A stretch of DNA of 64,000 nt from JBBQWR01 sp038210495 (GCA_038210495.1 JBBQWR010000003.1:102112-166111), one strand, 5' to 3'. Counted from the first letter of the stretch, positions 51,279-60,906 are shown. Made by a program: numbers and translations. The notes: a model not told the origin generated them from the sequence alone.

Positions 51279-52979
51279 ATGAGCGGCGACAATAGCCGGA
51301 TTTTGATCGTCGAGGATCAAGCGATCGTGGCGATCGATATTCAGAGTCAACTCGAGGGCCTGGGGTATCGGGTCGTCGGCATCGCAAGCTCCGCGGTGCA
51401 GGCCTGCGCGATGGCGACCGCGATGGCGCCCGACTTGGTGCTCATGGACATCCATCTGGACTCGGCCGCCGATGGCATCGACGCCGCCGAGCGGATCCGC
51501 CAAGAGCATGGCATCCCCATCGTGTTCTTGACCGCCTTCGTCGACCCGGCGACTCTCCGGCGGGCTCAGCAAGTGGAACCCTACGGTTATATCGTCAAGC
51601 CGTTCAACCATCGCGACCTGCACACCACGATCCAGATGGCCCTTTATAAGGGGCGGATCGATCGCGAAGTGCGGCGCAGCCGCGACGATCTTCTGGCGAT
51701 TCTCGATGCTCAGCGCCACGGAACCGTGATCCTCGACCAGCGTCATGAAATTGTGTTCGTGAGCCGCGCGGCGGCACGATTGCTCGACGCCTCGCCGGAC
51801 GTGGCGCGCGGCGGCGCCTGGCATCGCGTGTTTCGCTTGTCGGCCGAACATCAGAATCAACTCGAGGCCATGCTCGACAAGCCAGCCGGCGAACGCAAGA
51901 AAGTCACCGTGCAATTCGCCGCCGGGCGCCCCTCGCCCGCGACGGTCGAAATCGAGGCCGAGGACGATCCCCGCGAGCCGGCCCGCCGCATCCTGTTCCT
52001 CTACGACATCTCTCAAGTACACGATTTGCGACGCATGCTCGACGGCAAATTCCAGTTCGAGAAAATCATCGGCAAGAGCGACACGATCGCCCAAGTCTGG
52101 AACCTGATCCGCGAATACGGACGGGTCGAATCGACCGTGCTCATCGAAGGAGAGACGGGCTCCGGCAAGGAACTCGTCGCGCGGGCGATTCACAATCAAA
52201 GTCAGCGCAGCGGCAAGCCGTTCGTGGCGCTGAATTGCGCGGGGCTCAGCGAGGACTTGGCGGCGAGTCAACTGTTCGGACATCGCCGCGGCGCGTTCAC
52301 CGGGGCCGTGGAGGATCAGGTCGGGCTCTTTGAAGCGGCGCAAGGAGGCACGCTGTTTCTCGACGAAATCGGCGAGTTACCGATTCGGATTCAAACCACC
52401 CTCCTGCGAGTTCTCGAAGAACGGCAGGTCATGCGACTGGGTGAATCTCGCGTTCGCAACGTGGACGCACGAATTATAACGGCGACCAATCGCAATCTGG
52501 CCGACGAGACGGCCGATGGCCGCTTTCGCCCCGATTTGTTGTATCGCATCCGCGTCGCCCGAATTCGCCTGCCGGCGCTTCGCGAAAGACGCGAGGACAT
52601 CCCTTTGTTGATCCGCGCGTTTATCGGTGTTCTCGGCGCGACCACGGGCAAGTCGGTCGACCAAATCGCCGACGAAGCGATGCGACTGCTGATGGGATAC
52701 GACTGGCCGGGCAACGTGCGCGAACTGAAAAACGCGCTGGAATATGCGGTGATCCGCGCCCGCGGAGCCGCGATCGAGGCCGACGACCTGCCGCCGGAGA
52801 TTCTCGTTTCCGCATCCGAGTCGGGCGAATTGGAGGTTATCTTGGGTAGCGACCAAGAGAAGTTGATGGCCGCGCTGGACCGAGCCCGCGGCAATCGTCG
52901 GGAGGCGGCTCAGCTATTGGGCATCAGCCGCGCCACATTATATCGCCGCCTCGCTCAATACGAAACCGGCCACGAGTAG
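51279..52979 (+). CDS. Sigma-54-dependent response regulator with PAS-like domain
   Basis: This 566-residue activator has a receiver domain (phosphoacceptor Asp57 in LMDIHL, Thr85, Lys107), a PAS-like domain (about 133-245) and an AAA+ domain. The AAA+ domain carries Walker A GETGSGKE (291-298), the sigma-54-contacting GAFTGA (338-343) and Walker B GTLFLDEIGE. A Fis-type helix-turn-helix (about 520-562) closes the protein. It should activate RNA polymerase with sigma-54 after phosphorylation by the adjacent kinase. ATG 51279 is preceded by GGGAG at slightly long spacing. Targets are unknown. Confidence 0.93.
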   Translation: MSGDNSRILIVEDQAIVAIDIQSQLEGLGYRVVGIASSAVQACAMATAMAPDLVLMDIHLDSAADGIDAAERIRQEHGIPIVFLTAFVDPATLRRAQQVEPYGYIVKPFNHRDLHTTIQMALYKGRIDREVRRSRDDLLAILDAQRHGTVILDQRHEIVFVSRAAARLLDASPDVARGGAWHRVFRLSAEHQNQLEAMLDKPAGERKKVTVQFAAGRPSPATVEIEAEDDPREPARRILFLYDISQVHDLRRMLDGKFQFEKIIGKSDTIAQVWNLIREYGRVESTVLIEGETGSGKELVARAIHNQSQRSGKPFVALNCAGLSEDLAASQLFGHRRGAFTGAVEDQVGLFEAAQGGTLFLDEIGELPIRIQTTLLRVLEERQVMRLGESRVRNVDARIITATNRNLADETADGRFRPDLLYRIRVARIRLPALRERREDIPLLIRAFIGVLGATTGKSVDQIADEAMRLLMGYDWPGNVRELKNALEYAVIRARGAAIEADDLPPEILVSASESGELEVILGSDQEKLMAALDRARGNRREAAQLLGISRATLYRRLAQYETGHE

Positions 52980-53302
52980 GGTAGGCATCGCCCACCTTGA
53001 ACGGACTTCGGTTTCGCATCGGTGGGCGATGCCCACGCATTTTCGCTGGCGACTCCGCGCACACCATTCTGGCCTCCTTCTCCCCAGGAGGAGAATGGCT
53101 CGCGATTTTAGCTCCCTTCTCCTCCGGTACTCCGGGGGAGAAGGGCTGGGGTTGAGGGGGTTGGGAGCGTGATCGAATCGACCCCTCAACCCCGGCCCCT
53201 CGCTTTTTCAGTCACTACGCTCACTGGTCTCCCTTCGCCTTCCCGACTCAATCAGCGAAATGTTCTCATGCCGCAATGAATCTTATTTTCGCCGGGGAAT
53301 TT
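52980..53302. repeat. Intergenic repeats (families H and G)
   Basis: TAGGCATCGCCCACC (52981-52995) is complementary to GGTGGGCGATGCC (53020-53032). A second palindromic stretch, CCTTCTCCCC/GGGGAGAAGG (53083-53150), with CCTCAACCCC inverted further on (53153-53195), fills the rest. No gene is seen. Confidence 0.6.
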
Positions 53303-53331
53303 TTGCCCTTTCCCTGGAAGTATGATAAAAT
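53303..53331 (+). promoter_or_regulatory. Probable promoter of the small-protein cluster
   Basis: TTGCCC and TAAAAT are 17 bases apart in AT-rich DNA, about 38 bases before ATG 53370. The cluster of small genes to 54011 may be read from here. Confidence 0.5.
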
Positions 53332-53369
53332 TTAAAGGTTGGATCGGAAACTTATTAAAGGAGCGCCGC

Positions 53370-53462
53370 ATGGGTAATACCGAGCTGATTATTTTGATCG
53401 TCGTATTGATTCTGCTTTTCGGAGGCGGTGGCGGCTACTACTGGAGACGCGGACGACGGTAA
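53370..53462 (+). CDS. 30-residue single-helix membrane protein
   Basis: A very short gene with an ideal AAAGGAG ribosome-binding site and a promoter upstream. The product is one hydrophobic helix (ELIILIVVLILLFGGG), then YYWRRGRR, with a positive-inside end. Similar tiny membrane proteins exist in many bacteria (for example DUF3309-like ones), but a family cannot be fixed. Its neighbour 46 bases on is another small membrane protein, suggesting an envelope-associated unit. Confidence 0.65.
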   Translation: MGNTELIILIVVLILLFGGGGGYYWRRGRR

Positions 53463-53508
53463 ACACGCGCCAAGTCGACATCGTTCAACAACCGACAGGA
53501 GCCGGATT

Positions 53509-53670
53509 ATGCCGTGGAAGTGGAATCAAAATGTGGGCATGTTGCTATTGGCAATCTGGCTCATTCTCTCGGGTGTATTGCATTTCGTCCATACTTCGTC
53601 GATCGATACCGCGCCGCTGATGGCCGTGCTGGCGATTGTCGCCGGCGTGTTCATCGTGCTCGGTCGCTAG
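53509..53670 (+). CDS. 53-residue two-helix membrane protein
   Basis: AGGAG lies ten bases before ATG 53509. The protein has two hydrophobic segments (NVGMLLLAIWLILSGVLHF and LMAVLAIVAGVFIVLGR) joined by a short polar turn, so it is a small hairpin membrane protein. It follows the 30-residue protein gene and precedes a soluble protein gene, likely in one transcript. No function is recognised; stress- or envelope-related roles are common for such proteins but not shown here. Confidence 0.7.
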   Translation: MPWKWNQNVGMLLLAIWLILSGVLHFVHTSSIDTAPLMAVLAIVAGVFIVLGR

Positions 53671-53699
53671 TTTGATTTGTGTTGGAAAGGACGAAGAGC

Positions 53700-54011
53700 A
53701 TGGACGTCAGCCGAAAGGCAAATCGCGAGCAAGATGAGATAACCCTGCAGTATCAGAGCCGGCGCGAAGTCCAACTCATCGAAGAGTTGAACGAGGGTAA
53801 GCTGGCGCAATTGCTGGCGTTTGTCGATCGTCTCGAACAAACGCCGCCCGGCGCGGCGGAGCTCAAAGAGAGGGTAGCTCTGCTGGGCGTCTGCCAGCCC
53901 ATGGAAGAAGAAACGTCGAGCCAGTTCTATGCTCGGCTGCGCCACTGGCTGGATCGCGACCTGCCGGGAACCACATCCCCCCGCCGTGCTCCCAGACAGA
54001 CGGACGATTAA
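53700..54011 (+). CDS. Small soluble protein of unknown function
   Basis: This 103-residue protein is helical and charged (VQLIEELNEGKLAQLLAFVD, ELKERVALLGVCQPMEEE, SQFYARLRHWLDRDLP). AAGGA lies about ten bases before ATG 53700; GTG 53679 is an alternative adding seven residues. It is 29 bases after the two-helix protein gene and probably ends that transcript. No family recognised. Confidence 0.6.
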   Translation: MDVSRKANREQDEITLQYQSRREVQLIEELNEGKLAQLLAFVDRLEQTPPGAAELKERVALLGVCQPMEEETSSQFYARLRHWLDRDLPGTTSPRRAPRQTDD

Positions 54012-54066
54012 GCAACATCGATCGAATTCGACCCGAGGTTCCAAAGGGCGAGCCCGCTCGGGCCGG

Positions 54067-54264
54067 TTAGCGGCGTTCGGCGAGCAGCCGGGTGCGAACT
54101 TCGCGCACAATGTCGTCGATCTGATAAGGCTTCAGCGAAGTCGGCTCTTTTTCCAGTTTCGCGCGCCAAGCCGTCAGCAGCCTGTGCCGTCCGGCTTCCT
54201 TCGGCTCCTGATTCGATTCGTCGGCAATCTGCTTAATTGTCGCTTCCCAATTCTTGAGGTTCAT
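54067..54264 (-). CDS. Small helical protein of unknown function
   Basis: This 65-residue protein (NWEATIKQIADESNQEP, then LLTAWRAKLEKEPTSLKPYQ) is predicted helical and basic. It starts at ATG 54264. It is convergent with the cluster ending at 54011. No function can be given; it may be a real small gene because codon use and charge pattern look protein-like. Confidence 0.45.
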   Translation of the reverse strand: MNLKNWEATIKQIADESNQEPKEAGRHRLLTAWRAKLEKEPTSLKPYQIDDIVREVRTRLLAERR

Positions 54265-54497
54265 CTACTATTCCTTATGCTGACTGCCTCTTCGCTAAAC
54301 TCCACAAAGTGTTGTCGGCTTTATTTGCGGCAGACGTGATATTCGGGCTAGCTGCCCGCATAGGATAACGGTCGGAGGAGGTTTCAACGTGGACCGGGTG
54401 TCCTGGGCGACAGGCTGGCAGTTGGGCGCCGACTCGTTCGCTTGAAATGCCGATCTTATCGATATTCGGACATGGCAACGAAAAGAAAGAGAAATTC

Positions 54498-54797
54498 ATG
54501 GGAATTTTAACCCGCAAGCATGGCTTGGATTACGTCATCAGCTCAGATCGCAGCGCGACGGACGCTCCCAGCAACCGTCCGCCCAAGGGGCGGCCTTCGA
54601 GCGACTTTTCGGTTTGGACCGGCGAAGCTTGGTCGCCGGTGGTGACTGAAGCGATGCCGTTTGCCACGCTCGACACGGCGGACGAATACGTCAGAGCCAA
54701 TTTCTCAAAGGTTACGGGCTTGCTTCCGGTAATCAAGCCGATCGCCGCTCGGCGCCCGAAAGTAGCCCCCATTCCCATTGCGATTGTGCCTTCGTAG
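54498..54797 (+). CDS. Small protein of unknown function
   Basis: This 99-residue protein contains KHGLDYVISSDRSATDAPSN and a central DFSVWTGEAWSPVVTEAMPF, with a Pro/Ile-rich end. The start may be ATG 54498, preceded by AAAGAGA, or ATG 54447 adding 17 residues. It resembles small planctomycete proteins in which the WTG-x-x-W segment recurs, but I cannot name a family. Confidence 0.5.
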   Translation: MGILTRKHGLDYVISSDRSATDAPSNRPPKGRPSSDFSVWTGEAWSPVVTEAMPFATLDTADEYVRANFSKVTGLLPVIKPIAARRPKVAPIPIAIVPS

Positions 54798-55140
54798 AGT
54801 CTCAACGCGGTGGCCCCCGAGGGATCGCCGTGGGCGACCTCAAATCTCCCTCGTTCGTCCTCCGTTGGTCAGCGACAACTCACGGGCGATCCGTGTGTTG
54901 CGCAGCAGGAGGCCGCGGGTAAGTGTCGCCGCTTCGCGGCTCCCGGTGCGCCACTCCGCCGCTCGGGGCTCTTCTTTTCGCCATTGACCCTCTGGCGGGC
55001 AATCACTATTCTCTCGCGGTTTGATTGCCTGTCTTTTCGCGCATTCGCGAAACATTTTCGTTGGGTAGCCATGCCTGGACCGCAAGGATGCGGCCGCGGC
55101 GATCGGCGCCCTTTGCCGTCATCATGGAGCGCGACGGGGC
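54798..55140. other. Intergenic region before the Tat-type lipoprotein gene
   Basis: No gene or repeat family is seen in 343 bases. GCCGCTTCGCGGC (54929-54941) forms a short hairpin. The promoter of the next gene should lie here, but none was recognised. Confidence 0.4.
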
Positions 55141-56946
55141 ATGAAGCCTTTTCGAGCGGAATTCTTGACGTTGTTCAGCCGGCGCGACTTTTTAGTTTGC
55201 GGCGGGTTGCTGTTTTTCGCGGGTTGCGCGGGACCGGCCGTGCGCTCGCAAAGCCCCGAGGACGCCGAGCTCGCGTCGATCGAGCAGCAGGTGCGGCTCA
55301 TCGAATCGGCCGCGCTCCCCTGGGGCATGAACTATGTCAAGGCTCAAGGGCCCGCGCTGGTCGTCGGCTTGAACAACACGGGCAGCGATCCGCCGCCCAC
55401 CGGCGAACGGGCCGAATTGCTCGCCGATATGCAGGCCCGATCGGTCGTCAATCCCAACGCGATCTTGGCCTCCACGCAAACCAGCCTGGTGTGGGTCGAG
55501 GCATGGCTTGGTCCCGCGGCGCAAAAAGGGGACCCGCTCGATCTCGAAATTCGCGTGCCGCCTCATAACGAGACGACCAGTCTGTGGGGCGGTTGGCTGA
55601 TGGAAACGCGGCTGAAGGAAAAGGCCGTGCTGCTCGACAATCGCACGCACGACGGCCATGTCTTGGCATTCGGCGAAGGCGCTTTATTGGTCGATCCTCA
55701 GGGGTCGGCTGAGGACAAAGCGTCGCTCCTCCGGGCCCGCGTGCTCGGCGGCGGACGGGTCCTCAAGAGTCGAAACTTGGGCCTGATGCTCAAAGACGCC
55801 GACAAATCGGTGTTCTTGAGCAAGCAGATCGGCGATGCGCTCAATCGCCGGTTTCACAGCTATGCCCACGGCACTCAGCAAGGGATCGCAACGCCCAAGA
55901 CCGATGCTTTCATCGAGTTGCAATTACATCCGCGATACAAGCACAACATTCCTCGTTTCATTCGGGTCGTGCGTTCGGTCGCGATTCACGAATCGGCCAG
56001 CGAGTTGGTGGGTCGGCTCAAATTGCTCGAAAAGCAACTGAACGACGCGGTGACATGCGAGACGGCCGCGCTACGTCTGGAAGCGATCGGCAAGGAAGCG
56101 ATTCCCGTGCTCAAGGCGGGAATCAAATCGACCGATCCCGAAGTGCGATTCTACGCTGCCGAGGCCTTGGCCTATTTGGACGACGCGACCGCGGCCAAAC
56201 CGCTGGCCGAGACGGCCAAGGATGTCCCGGCCTTCCGCGCCTATGCTCTCACGGCTCTCTGCTCGCTGAACGATGTCGAGTCGAGCGACGAGTTGAAAAC
56301 GTTGATCGATGTCCCCAGCGCCGAAACTCGCTATGGCGCCTTCCGCGCCCTCTGGGCGATGAACGAGCACGATCCGCTGATCAAAGGCGAGAATCTCGGC
56401 GGCAAGTTTTATTATCACGTGCTAAGCACCACCGGCCCCGCGATGATCCACGTCACGCGCAGTTTCCGGCCCGAGGTGGTAGTCTTCGGCCCCAATCAGC
56501 CGCTCGCGTTGCCCATGTCCATTGAGGCCGGCAAGTCGATTGTCATCAACGGCCGCGACAACGATCAATTGACCGTCAGTCGATTTGTCGTCGGAGAGCC
56601 CGATCAGAAGCGGGTCGTCCCGGCCCGCGTGGACGACGCTATCCGTGCGATTGTCGATTTGGGAGGCAATTATCCCGACATCGTGCATTTCCTGCAACAA
56701 GCCAAGCAATCGCGATCGCTAACTTGTCGCCTGGAAGTCGATGCTTTGCCCGATCCGGAGCGCAGGTTCGATCGTTCGCGGGCCGACGCCGCGGCGGGAG
56801 TCGTAAGCGTCGACGCATCGGGGGACGATTCGAACTACCAGGTGGCCACGCCGCTCCCGAATTTGTTCTCCAACAGCGGGCCCAAAAATCGTCCGGCCGA
56901 CAACAGCGCGTCCAAGTCGGAAGAAATCTCGACCGGGAAACGATAA
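55141..56946 (+). CDS. Tat-type lipoprotein with FlgI-like and HEAT-like regions
   Basis: This 601-residue exported protein has the N-terminal SRRDFLVCGGLLFFAGC, which combines a twin-arginine motif with a lipobox, so Tat export and lipid anchoring are likely. Residues about 60-290 resemble the core of flagellar P-ring protein FlgI (LVVGLNNTGSDPPP, VDPQGSAEDKASLLRARVLGGGR). Residues about 300-420 hold HEAT-like helices (EAIGKEAIPVLKAGIKSTDPEVR, FYAAEALAYL). A C-terminal beta-rich domain follows. It is too short and divergent to be a true P-ring subunit, and no flagellar gene is near. Function unknown. Confidence 0.72.
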   Translation: MKPFRAEFLTLFSRRDFLVCGGLLFFAGCAGPAVRSQSPEDAELASIEQQVRLIESAALPWGMNYVKAQGPALVVGLNNTGSDPPPTGERAELLADMQARSVVNPNAILASTQTSLVWVEAWLGPAAQKGDPLDLEIRVPPHNETTSLWGGWLMETRLKEKAVLLDNRTHDGHVLAFGEGALLVDPQGSAEDKASLLRARVLGGGRVLKSRNLGLMLKDADKSVFLSKQIGDALNRRFHSYAHGTQQGIATPKTDAFIELQLHPRYKHNIPRFIRVVRSVAIHESASELVGRLKLLEKQLNDAVTCETAALRLEAIGKEAIPVLKAGIKSTDPEVRFYAAEALAYLDDATAAKPLAETAKDVPAFRAYALTALCSLNDVESSDELKTLIDVPSAETRYGAFRALWAMNEHDPLIKGENLGGKFYYHVLSTTGPAMIHVTRSFRPEVVVFGPNQPLALPMSIEAGKSIVINGRDNDQLTVSRFVVGEPDQKRVVPARVDDAIRAIVDLGGNYPDIVHFLQQAKQSRSLTCRLEVDALPDPERRFDRSRADAAAGVVSVDASGDDSNYQVATPLPNLFSNSGPKNRPADNSASKSEEISTGKR

Positions 56947-57091
56947 GAACGGCTTACGTAACGATTCTTGAATGGCTGGGGCTCGCGTCGAAGGGAAACC
57001 CCGGAAGCTTGCTATAGCAGTCGAATCCGCGCTCCGGGGCTTCGGCGAGGACGCCTCCAGCCCCGGCCATCCGGCCGCCTTGTGATTTATT

Positions 57092-57150
57092 CGCGGCAGG
57101 ATGCCGCGGCTATGTAACTCCCGTCTCCCGTCTCCCGACTCCCGACTGCC
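57092..57150. repeat. Families D and C repeats abutting the smc start
   Basis: GCGGCAGGATGCCGCGGCTA (family D, 57092-57111), then CTCCCGTCTCCCGTCTCCCG and CTCCCGACTGCC (family C), reach to six bases before the smc ATG. Confidence 0.75.
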
Positions 57151-57156
57151 TCCCCC

Positions 57157-60100
57157 ATGCTCAAGGCGTTGGAACTTATTGGCTTCAAGAGCTTCGCCGA
57201 CAAAACTCGGTTCGAGTTCAACCCCGGCATCACGGTCGTGGTGGGTCCTAACGGCTCGGGCAAGTCGAACGTCGTCGACGCCATCAAATGGGTGCTCGGC
57301 GAGCAGAGCGTCAAAAGCCTTCGCGGCACGGAGATGGCCGACGTCATCTTCAACGGCTCGGCAAGCCGGCGACCGCTGAATTCCGCTGAGACGACACTCG
57401 TCTTCGACAATTCGGACAAGCGGTTGCCGATGGACACGCCCGAAGTCCATATTACGCGCCGCGTCTATCGCAGCGGCGAGGGGGAGTATCTGATCAATCG
57501 CCAGCCTTGCCGGCTGCGCGATATTCGCGATCTGTTCGCCGGAACGGGCGCCGCGACCGAGGCGTATAGCGTCATCGAGCAGGGCAAAGTCGACGTGCTG
57601 TTGCAATCCTCCCCGCGCGATCGGCGATTGATTTTCGAAGAGGCCGCCGGCATCAGCCGGTTCAAAGCCAAGAAGATCGAAGCGCTGCGGCGACTGGATC
57701 GGGTCGAGCAGAACCTGCTGCGGCTCTCGGATATCGTCGACGAGGTCGAAGGCCGGCTCCGCACGGTTCGCCAGCAAGCGAGTAAAGCTCGACGTTTTCA
57801 GGAGCTTTCAGGCCGATTGCAGCAATTTCGGCTCGGGATCGGCTCGGCCGACTGGCGAAAGTTGACCGATCGATTGACGATGGTCGAGTCGGAGTTGACG
57901 CTGCTCCGCGACCAGTCGGGCGCCGCAACGGCCCAAACCGAGGCCATCGAGGCCGCGGCGCTCACGCTCGAATCGGGTATTTCGGATATCGACCAGCAGA
58001 TTCGCGCCGCCGAATCGCAAATCGCCGAGAATCGTCAACTGCTGGCGGGTCTCGAAGGAACGATCGAACACGAGCGGGTATTTAGTCGCGATCTGGAAGA
58101 GCAGGCTGGCCGGCATCGCCGCCAGTTGGCGACGCACAATTTTCGAGCGGTTGACGTGGAAGGCCAGTTTCAATCCGTCGCCCAGACTGCGGCCGACGCC
58201 GAAGAGGGCCGACGCTTGGCGATGACTCACTTGGCCGATCACGAGCGAGCGTTGACGGCGCTGACAGCGCAGCTCGATCAGATTCGCGACGAAAACCATC
58301 AGCGACGTTCGTCCCTGCTCGAGGAAACCAAGGCCGCCAGCGCTCTGGCCAACGATATCGGCGGGCTTGAATCGCAAATCGCCGCGCTCCAGGAAACCCG
58401 CGAGACGAGTCGAGCCCAGTCGATCGAATTGACGCAGCAGCGTGAATCGCTCGCGACCGAACTGGCCCAACTGGAGATCGATCATAGCGAGCTCACTAGC
58501 GATTTGGCGCAGCGCGCCGCGGCGCTGACCGCCGCTCAATCGCGACTGACCGATGGACGACGCCGCCAAACGCAGCGGCAAAAGGAGTTGGCGACTTGGC
58601 GCGAGCGGCGGACCGCGGCCGCGGAACGTTCGCGATTGTTGACCGAGTTGGAGCATCGACTGGAAGGAGTTAGCGCGGGGGTCAAGGAAGTGCTCGCCCT
58701 GGCGAAAGCCGAGGCGCCGGGCCCTTTCGCGGCGGTCCGCGGCATCTTGGCCGATCTCCTTCAAGCGGATGAGCAAATGGCGCCGCTGGTCGAGTTGGCT
58801 CTCGGTGAGCGCGCGCAATATGTCGTGTTGACACCGGGCCAAAAGGCGGCCGAATTCGTGCAGTTCTTGCTGGCGCAGGCTCACAAGCTGTCGGGTCGAG
58901 TCGGCTTTTTCGCGGCCGAAGTCGCTCCGCCGCTCGAGTCGACCGCCGCCGACAACTGGACGCAAAAAGATGGCGTGCTCGGCCGCGCGGATCGGTTCTT
59001 GCAGACGGCGTCCGAATATGCGCCGCTCGTGCGTCGTCTCTTGGGTCGGGTCTGGATCGTCAAGACGCTCGCCGACGCCCTGCGGCTATCGACCGTTGCC
59101 CCACCCGGCGCTCAGTTCATCACCTTGGGTGGCGAAGTCCTGCATCCGGATGGTTCGCTTTCGGTTGGGCCACCTCAATCGGCGACGGGCATTATCTCTC
59201 GTCGTAGCGAACTGCGATCGCTGGCGAAACAGATCGCCGATCGCGAGCGACAGATCGATGAGCTAGAGGAAAACCTTGCCGGTCTCGAACGCGACTTGGC
59301 CGAGCAAGATCGCGACTTGCTCGACCTCACCACGCAACATCAGCAGGCCGCCGAGCAATTGGCCGAAGGGCGATTGCGCCTTGGCGGCGCGCGGCAGCGA
59401 CAGGTGCAATGCGACCAGCAACTTGTCGCCGTCGAGGGCGCTCGAAAGGCCGCTGAGGAGCAATTCGAAATGACCTCGGCGGCTCTGGCAGTCGCCCGAA
59501 CGAACATCGAAAACCATCAGGCGGCGCTCGAGCACGCCGAGATTCGCATCAACGAAAATGCTCGCCGCATCGGGCTGCTGGAAGAGTCTCGCGATCATCG
59601 CAATCGAGAGACGATGATGGCCAAGGTCGAGCTGGCCCGTCGCGAACAGCAGTTGGATCATTTGCGCACTCAACTGCGGCAGTTCGAGCAAGACCGCCAG
59701 GAACGGCAGCGAGCCATCCTCGACGGCAGCGCGCAACTCGGTCAAGCCACCCAGCGCATTCGCGAGTCGGAAGACCGAATCTTGACGGCCGAATGTCAGT
59801 TGGCAGAGTTGTACCTTCGCAAGGAATCGCTGGCCGCGGCGACCGTCCGATTGATTAACACTCGAGAAGATTACCGCCGAGAGAAAAACGCGGCCGTCGA
59901 GCAGTCGCAGCAATACCGGGCCCAGATTCGCAAGCTGGACGAGCAATGGCGGCAGCGGGAAATGTCGGCCGGACAACTCAAGCTCGAGCGAACCGCGCTG
60001 GCCGATCGCTTGCGCGAGGATTACGGCATCGAGTTGGGCGAGCTCACAAAAGCGACTGACTTTTCAGCCGCGAGGGAAGCGACAATCGCCGGCGAAGTCG

Positions 60101-60906
60101 CTGAATCGGCCGGTGTTGTGGGGGCCTCTCCCGAATGTGCGCCGGTCGAATGTCCTCCAGATCGCGCCGCGGCCGAGGAAGAGATCGCCGAGCTTCGTCG
60201 CAAGCTTTCCAACATCGGCAATGTGAATCTGGATTCGTTGCATGAGGCCGACGAGCTGGAGACTCGATTTCAATCACTGTCCAACCAGTTTCAAGATCTC
60301 TCCAAGGCCAAGACGGCGCTGCAACAAATCGTCGGCAAGATCAACGCCGATAGCCGCCGGCTGTTCGCCGAAACGCTGGAGACGGTTCGTGGGCATTTCC
60401 AGGAACTGTTTCGCAAACTGTTCGGCGGTGGACAGGCCGACATCATCCTCGACCAGGGGATCGACATTCTCGATACGGGAATCGAGATCGTCGCTCGTCC
60501 ACCGGGCAAAGAACCGCGCAACATCTCACTGCTCAGCGGCGGCGAAAAAACGCTGACCTGCGTCGCCCTGCTGTTGGCGATTTTTCGGAGCCGGCCCAGT
60601 CCGTTCTGTGTGCTCGACGAGGTGGACGCCGCGCTCGATGAGGCCAATACCGAGCGGTTCGTCGGGGTGCTCACCGAGTTTTTGGCCTGGACCCGATTCA
60701 TCGTCGTCACGCATTCCAAGAAAACGATGACCGCCGCAAACACGCTATATGGCGTAACGATGCAAGAGTCCGGCGTCTCGAAGCGGGTCTCCGTGCGGTT
60801 CGAGGATGTGAGTGAAAACGGTGAAATCCGCGAGCGATCCGCCGCGAATTCTCAACCTTCTGGCGAAAATGCGCTCGACGACGATATCCCGCGCAGAGCG
60901 GCATGA
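57157..60906 (+). CDS. smc: Chromosome segregation SMC protein
   Basis: This 1249-residue SMC ATPase has Walker A GPNGSGKS (residues 30-37), long coiled coils (about 170-510 and 690-1010) around a hinge domain (about 515-690). A C-terminal head follows with signature LLSGGEKTL (near 1125) and Walker B FCVLDEVDAALDE (near 1150). SMC with ScpA and ScpB condenses and segregates chromosomes; scpA and scpB are not in this window. A 45-residue polar tail follows the head. The start is directly preceded by repeats (57092-57150) and has no ribosome-binding site. Confidence 0.96.
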   Translation: MLKALELIGFKSFADKTRFEFNPGITVVVGPNGSGKSNVVDAIKWVLGEQSVKSLRGTEMADVIFNGSASRRPLNSAETTLVFDNSDKRLPMDTPEVHITRRVYRSGEGEYLINRQPCRLRDIRDLFAGTGAATEAYSVIEQGKVDVLLQSSPRDRRLIFEEAAGISRFKAKKIEALRRLDRVEQNLLRLSDIVDEVEGRLRTVRQQASKARRFQELSGRLQQFRLGIGSADWRKLTDRLTMVESELTLLRDQSGAATAQTEAIEAAALTLESGISDIDQQIRAAESQIAENRQLLAGLEGTIEHERVFSRDLEEQAGRHRRQLATHNFRAVDVEGQFQSVAQTAADAEEGRRLAMTHLADHERALTALTAQLDQIRDENHQRRSSLLEETKAASALANDIGGLESQIAALQETRETSRAQSIELTQQRESLATELAQLEIDHSELTSDLAQRAAALTAAQSRLTDGRRRQTQRQKELATWRERRTAAAERSRLLTELEHRLEGVSAGVKEVLALAKAEAPGPFAAVRGILADLLQADEQMAPLVELALGERAQYVVLTPGQKAAEFVQFLLAQAHKLSGRVGFFAAEVAPPLESTAADNWTQKDGVLGRADRFLQTASEYAPLVRRLLGRVWIVKTLADALRLSTVAPPGAQFITLGGEVLHPDGSLSVGPPQSATGIISRRSELRSLAKQIADRERQIDELEENLAGLERDLAEQDRDLLDLTTQHQQAAEQLAEGRLRLGGARQRQVQCDQQLVAVEGARKAAEEQFEMTSAALAVARTNIENHQAALEHAEIRINENARRIGLLEESRDHRNRETMMAKVELARREQQLDHLRTQLRQFEQDRQERQRAILDGSAQLGQATQRIRESEDRILTAECQLAELYLRKESLAAATVRLINTREDYRREKNAAVEQSQQYRAQIRKLDEQWRQREMSAGQLKLERTALADRLREDYGIELGELTKATDFSAAREATIAGEVAESAGVVGASPECAPVECPPDRAAAEEEIAELRRKLSNIGNVNLDSLHEADELETRFQSLSNQFQDLSKAKTALQQIVGKINADSRRLFAETLETVRGHFQELFRKLFGGGQADIILDQGIDILDTGIEIVARPPGKEPRNISLLSGGEKTLTCVALLLAIFRSRPSPFCVLDEVDAALDEANTERFVGVLTEFLAWTRFIVVTHSKKTMTAANTLYGVTMQESGVSKRVSVRFEDVSENGEIRERSAANSQPSGENALDDDIPRRAA

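Noticed and set aside
56719..57777. 352-codon minus-strand frame at the lipoprotein-smc junction
   Set aside because: It lies antisense to two well-supported genes and has no recognisable domains.
57808..58965. 385-codon minus-strand frame inside smc
   Set aside because: It is antisense to the coiled-coil region of smc; GC-rich codon bias creates such frames.
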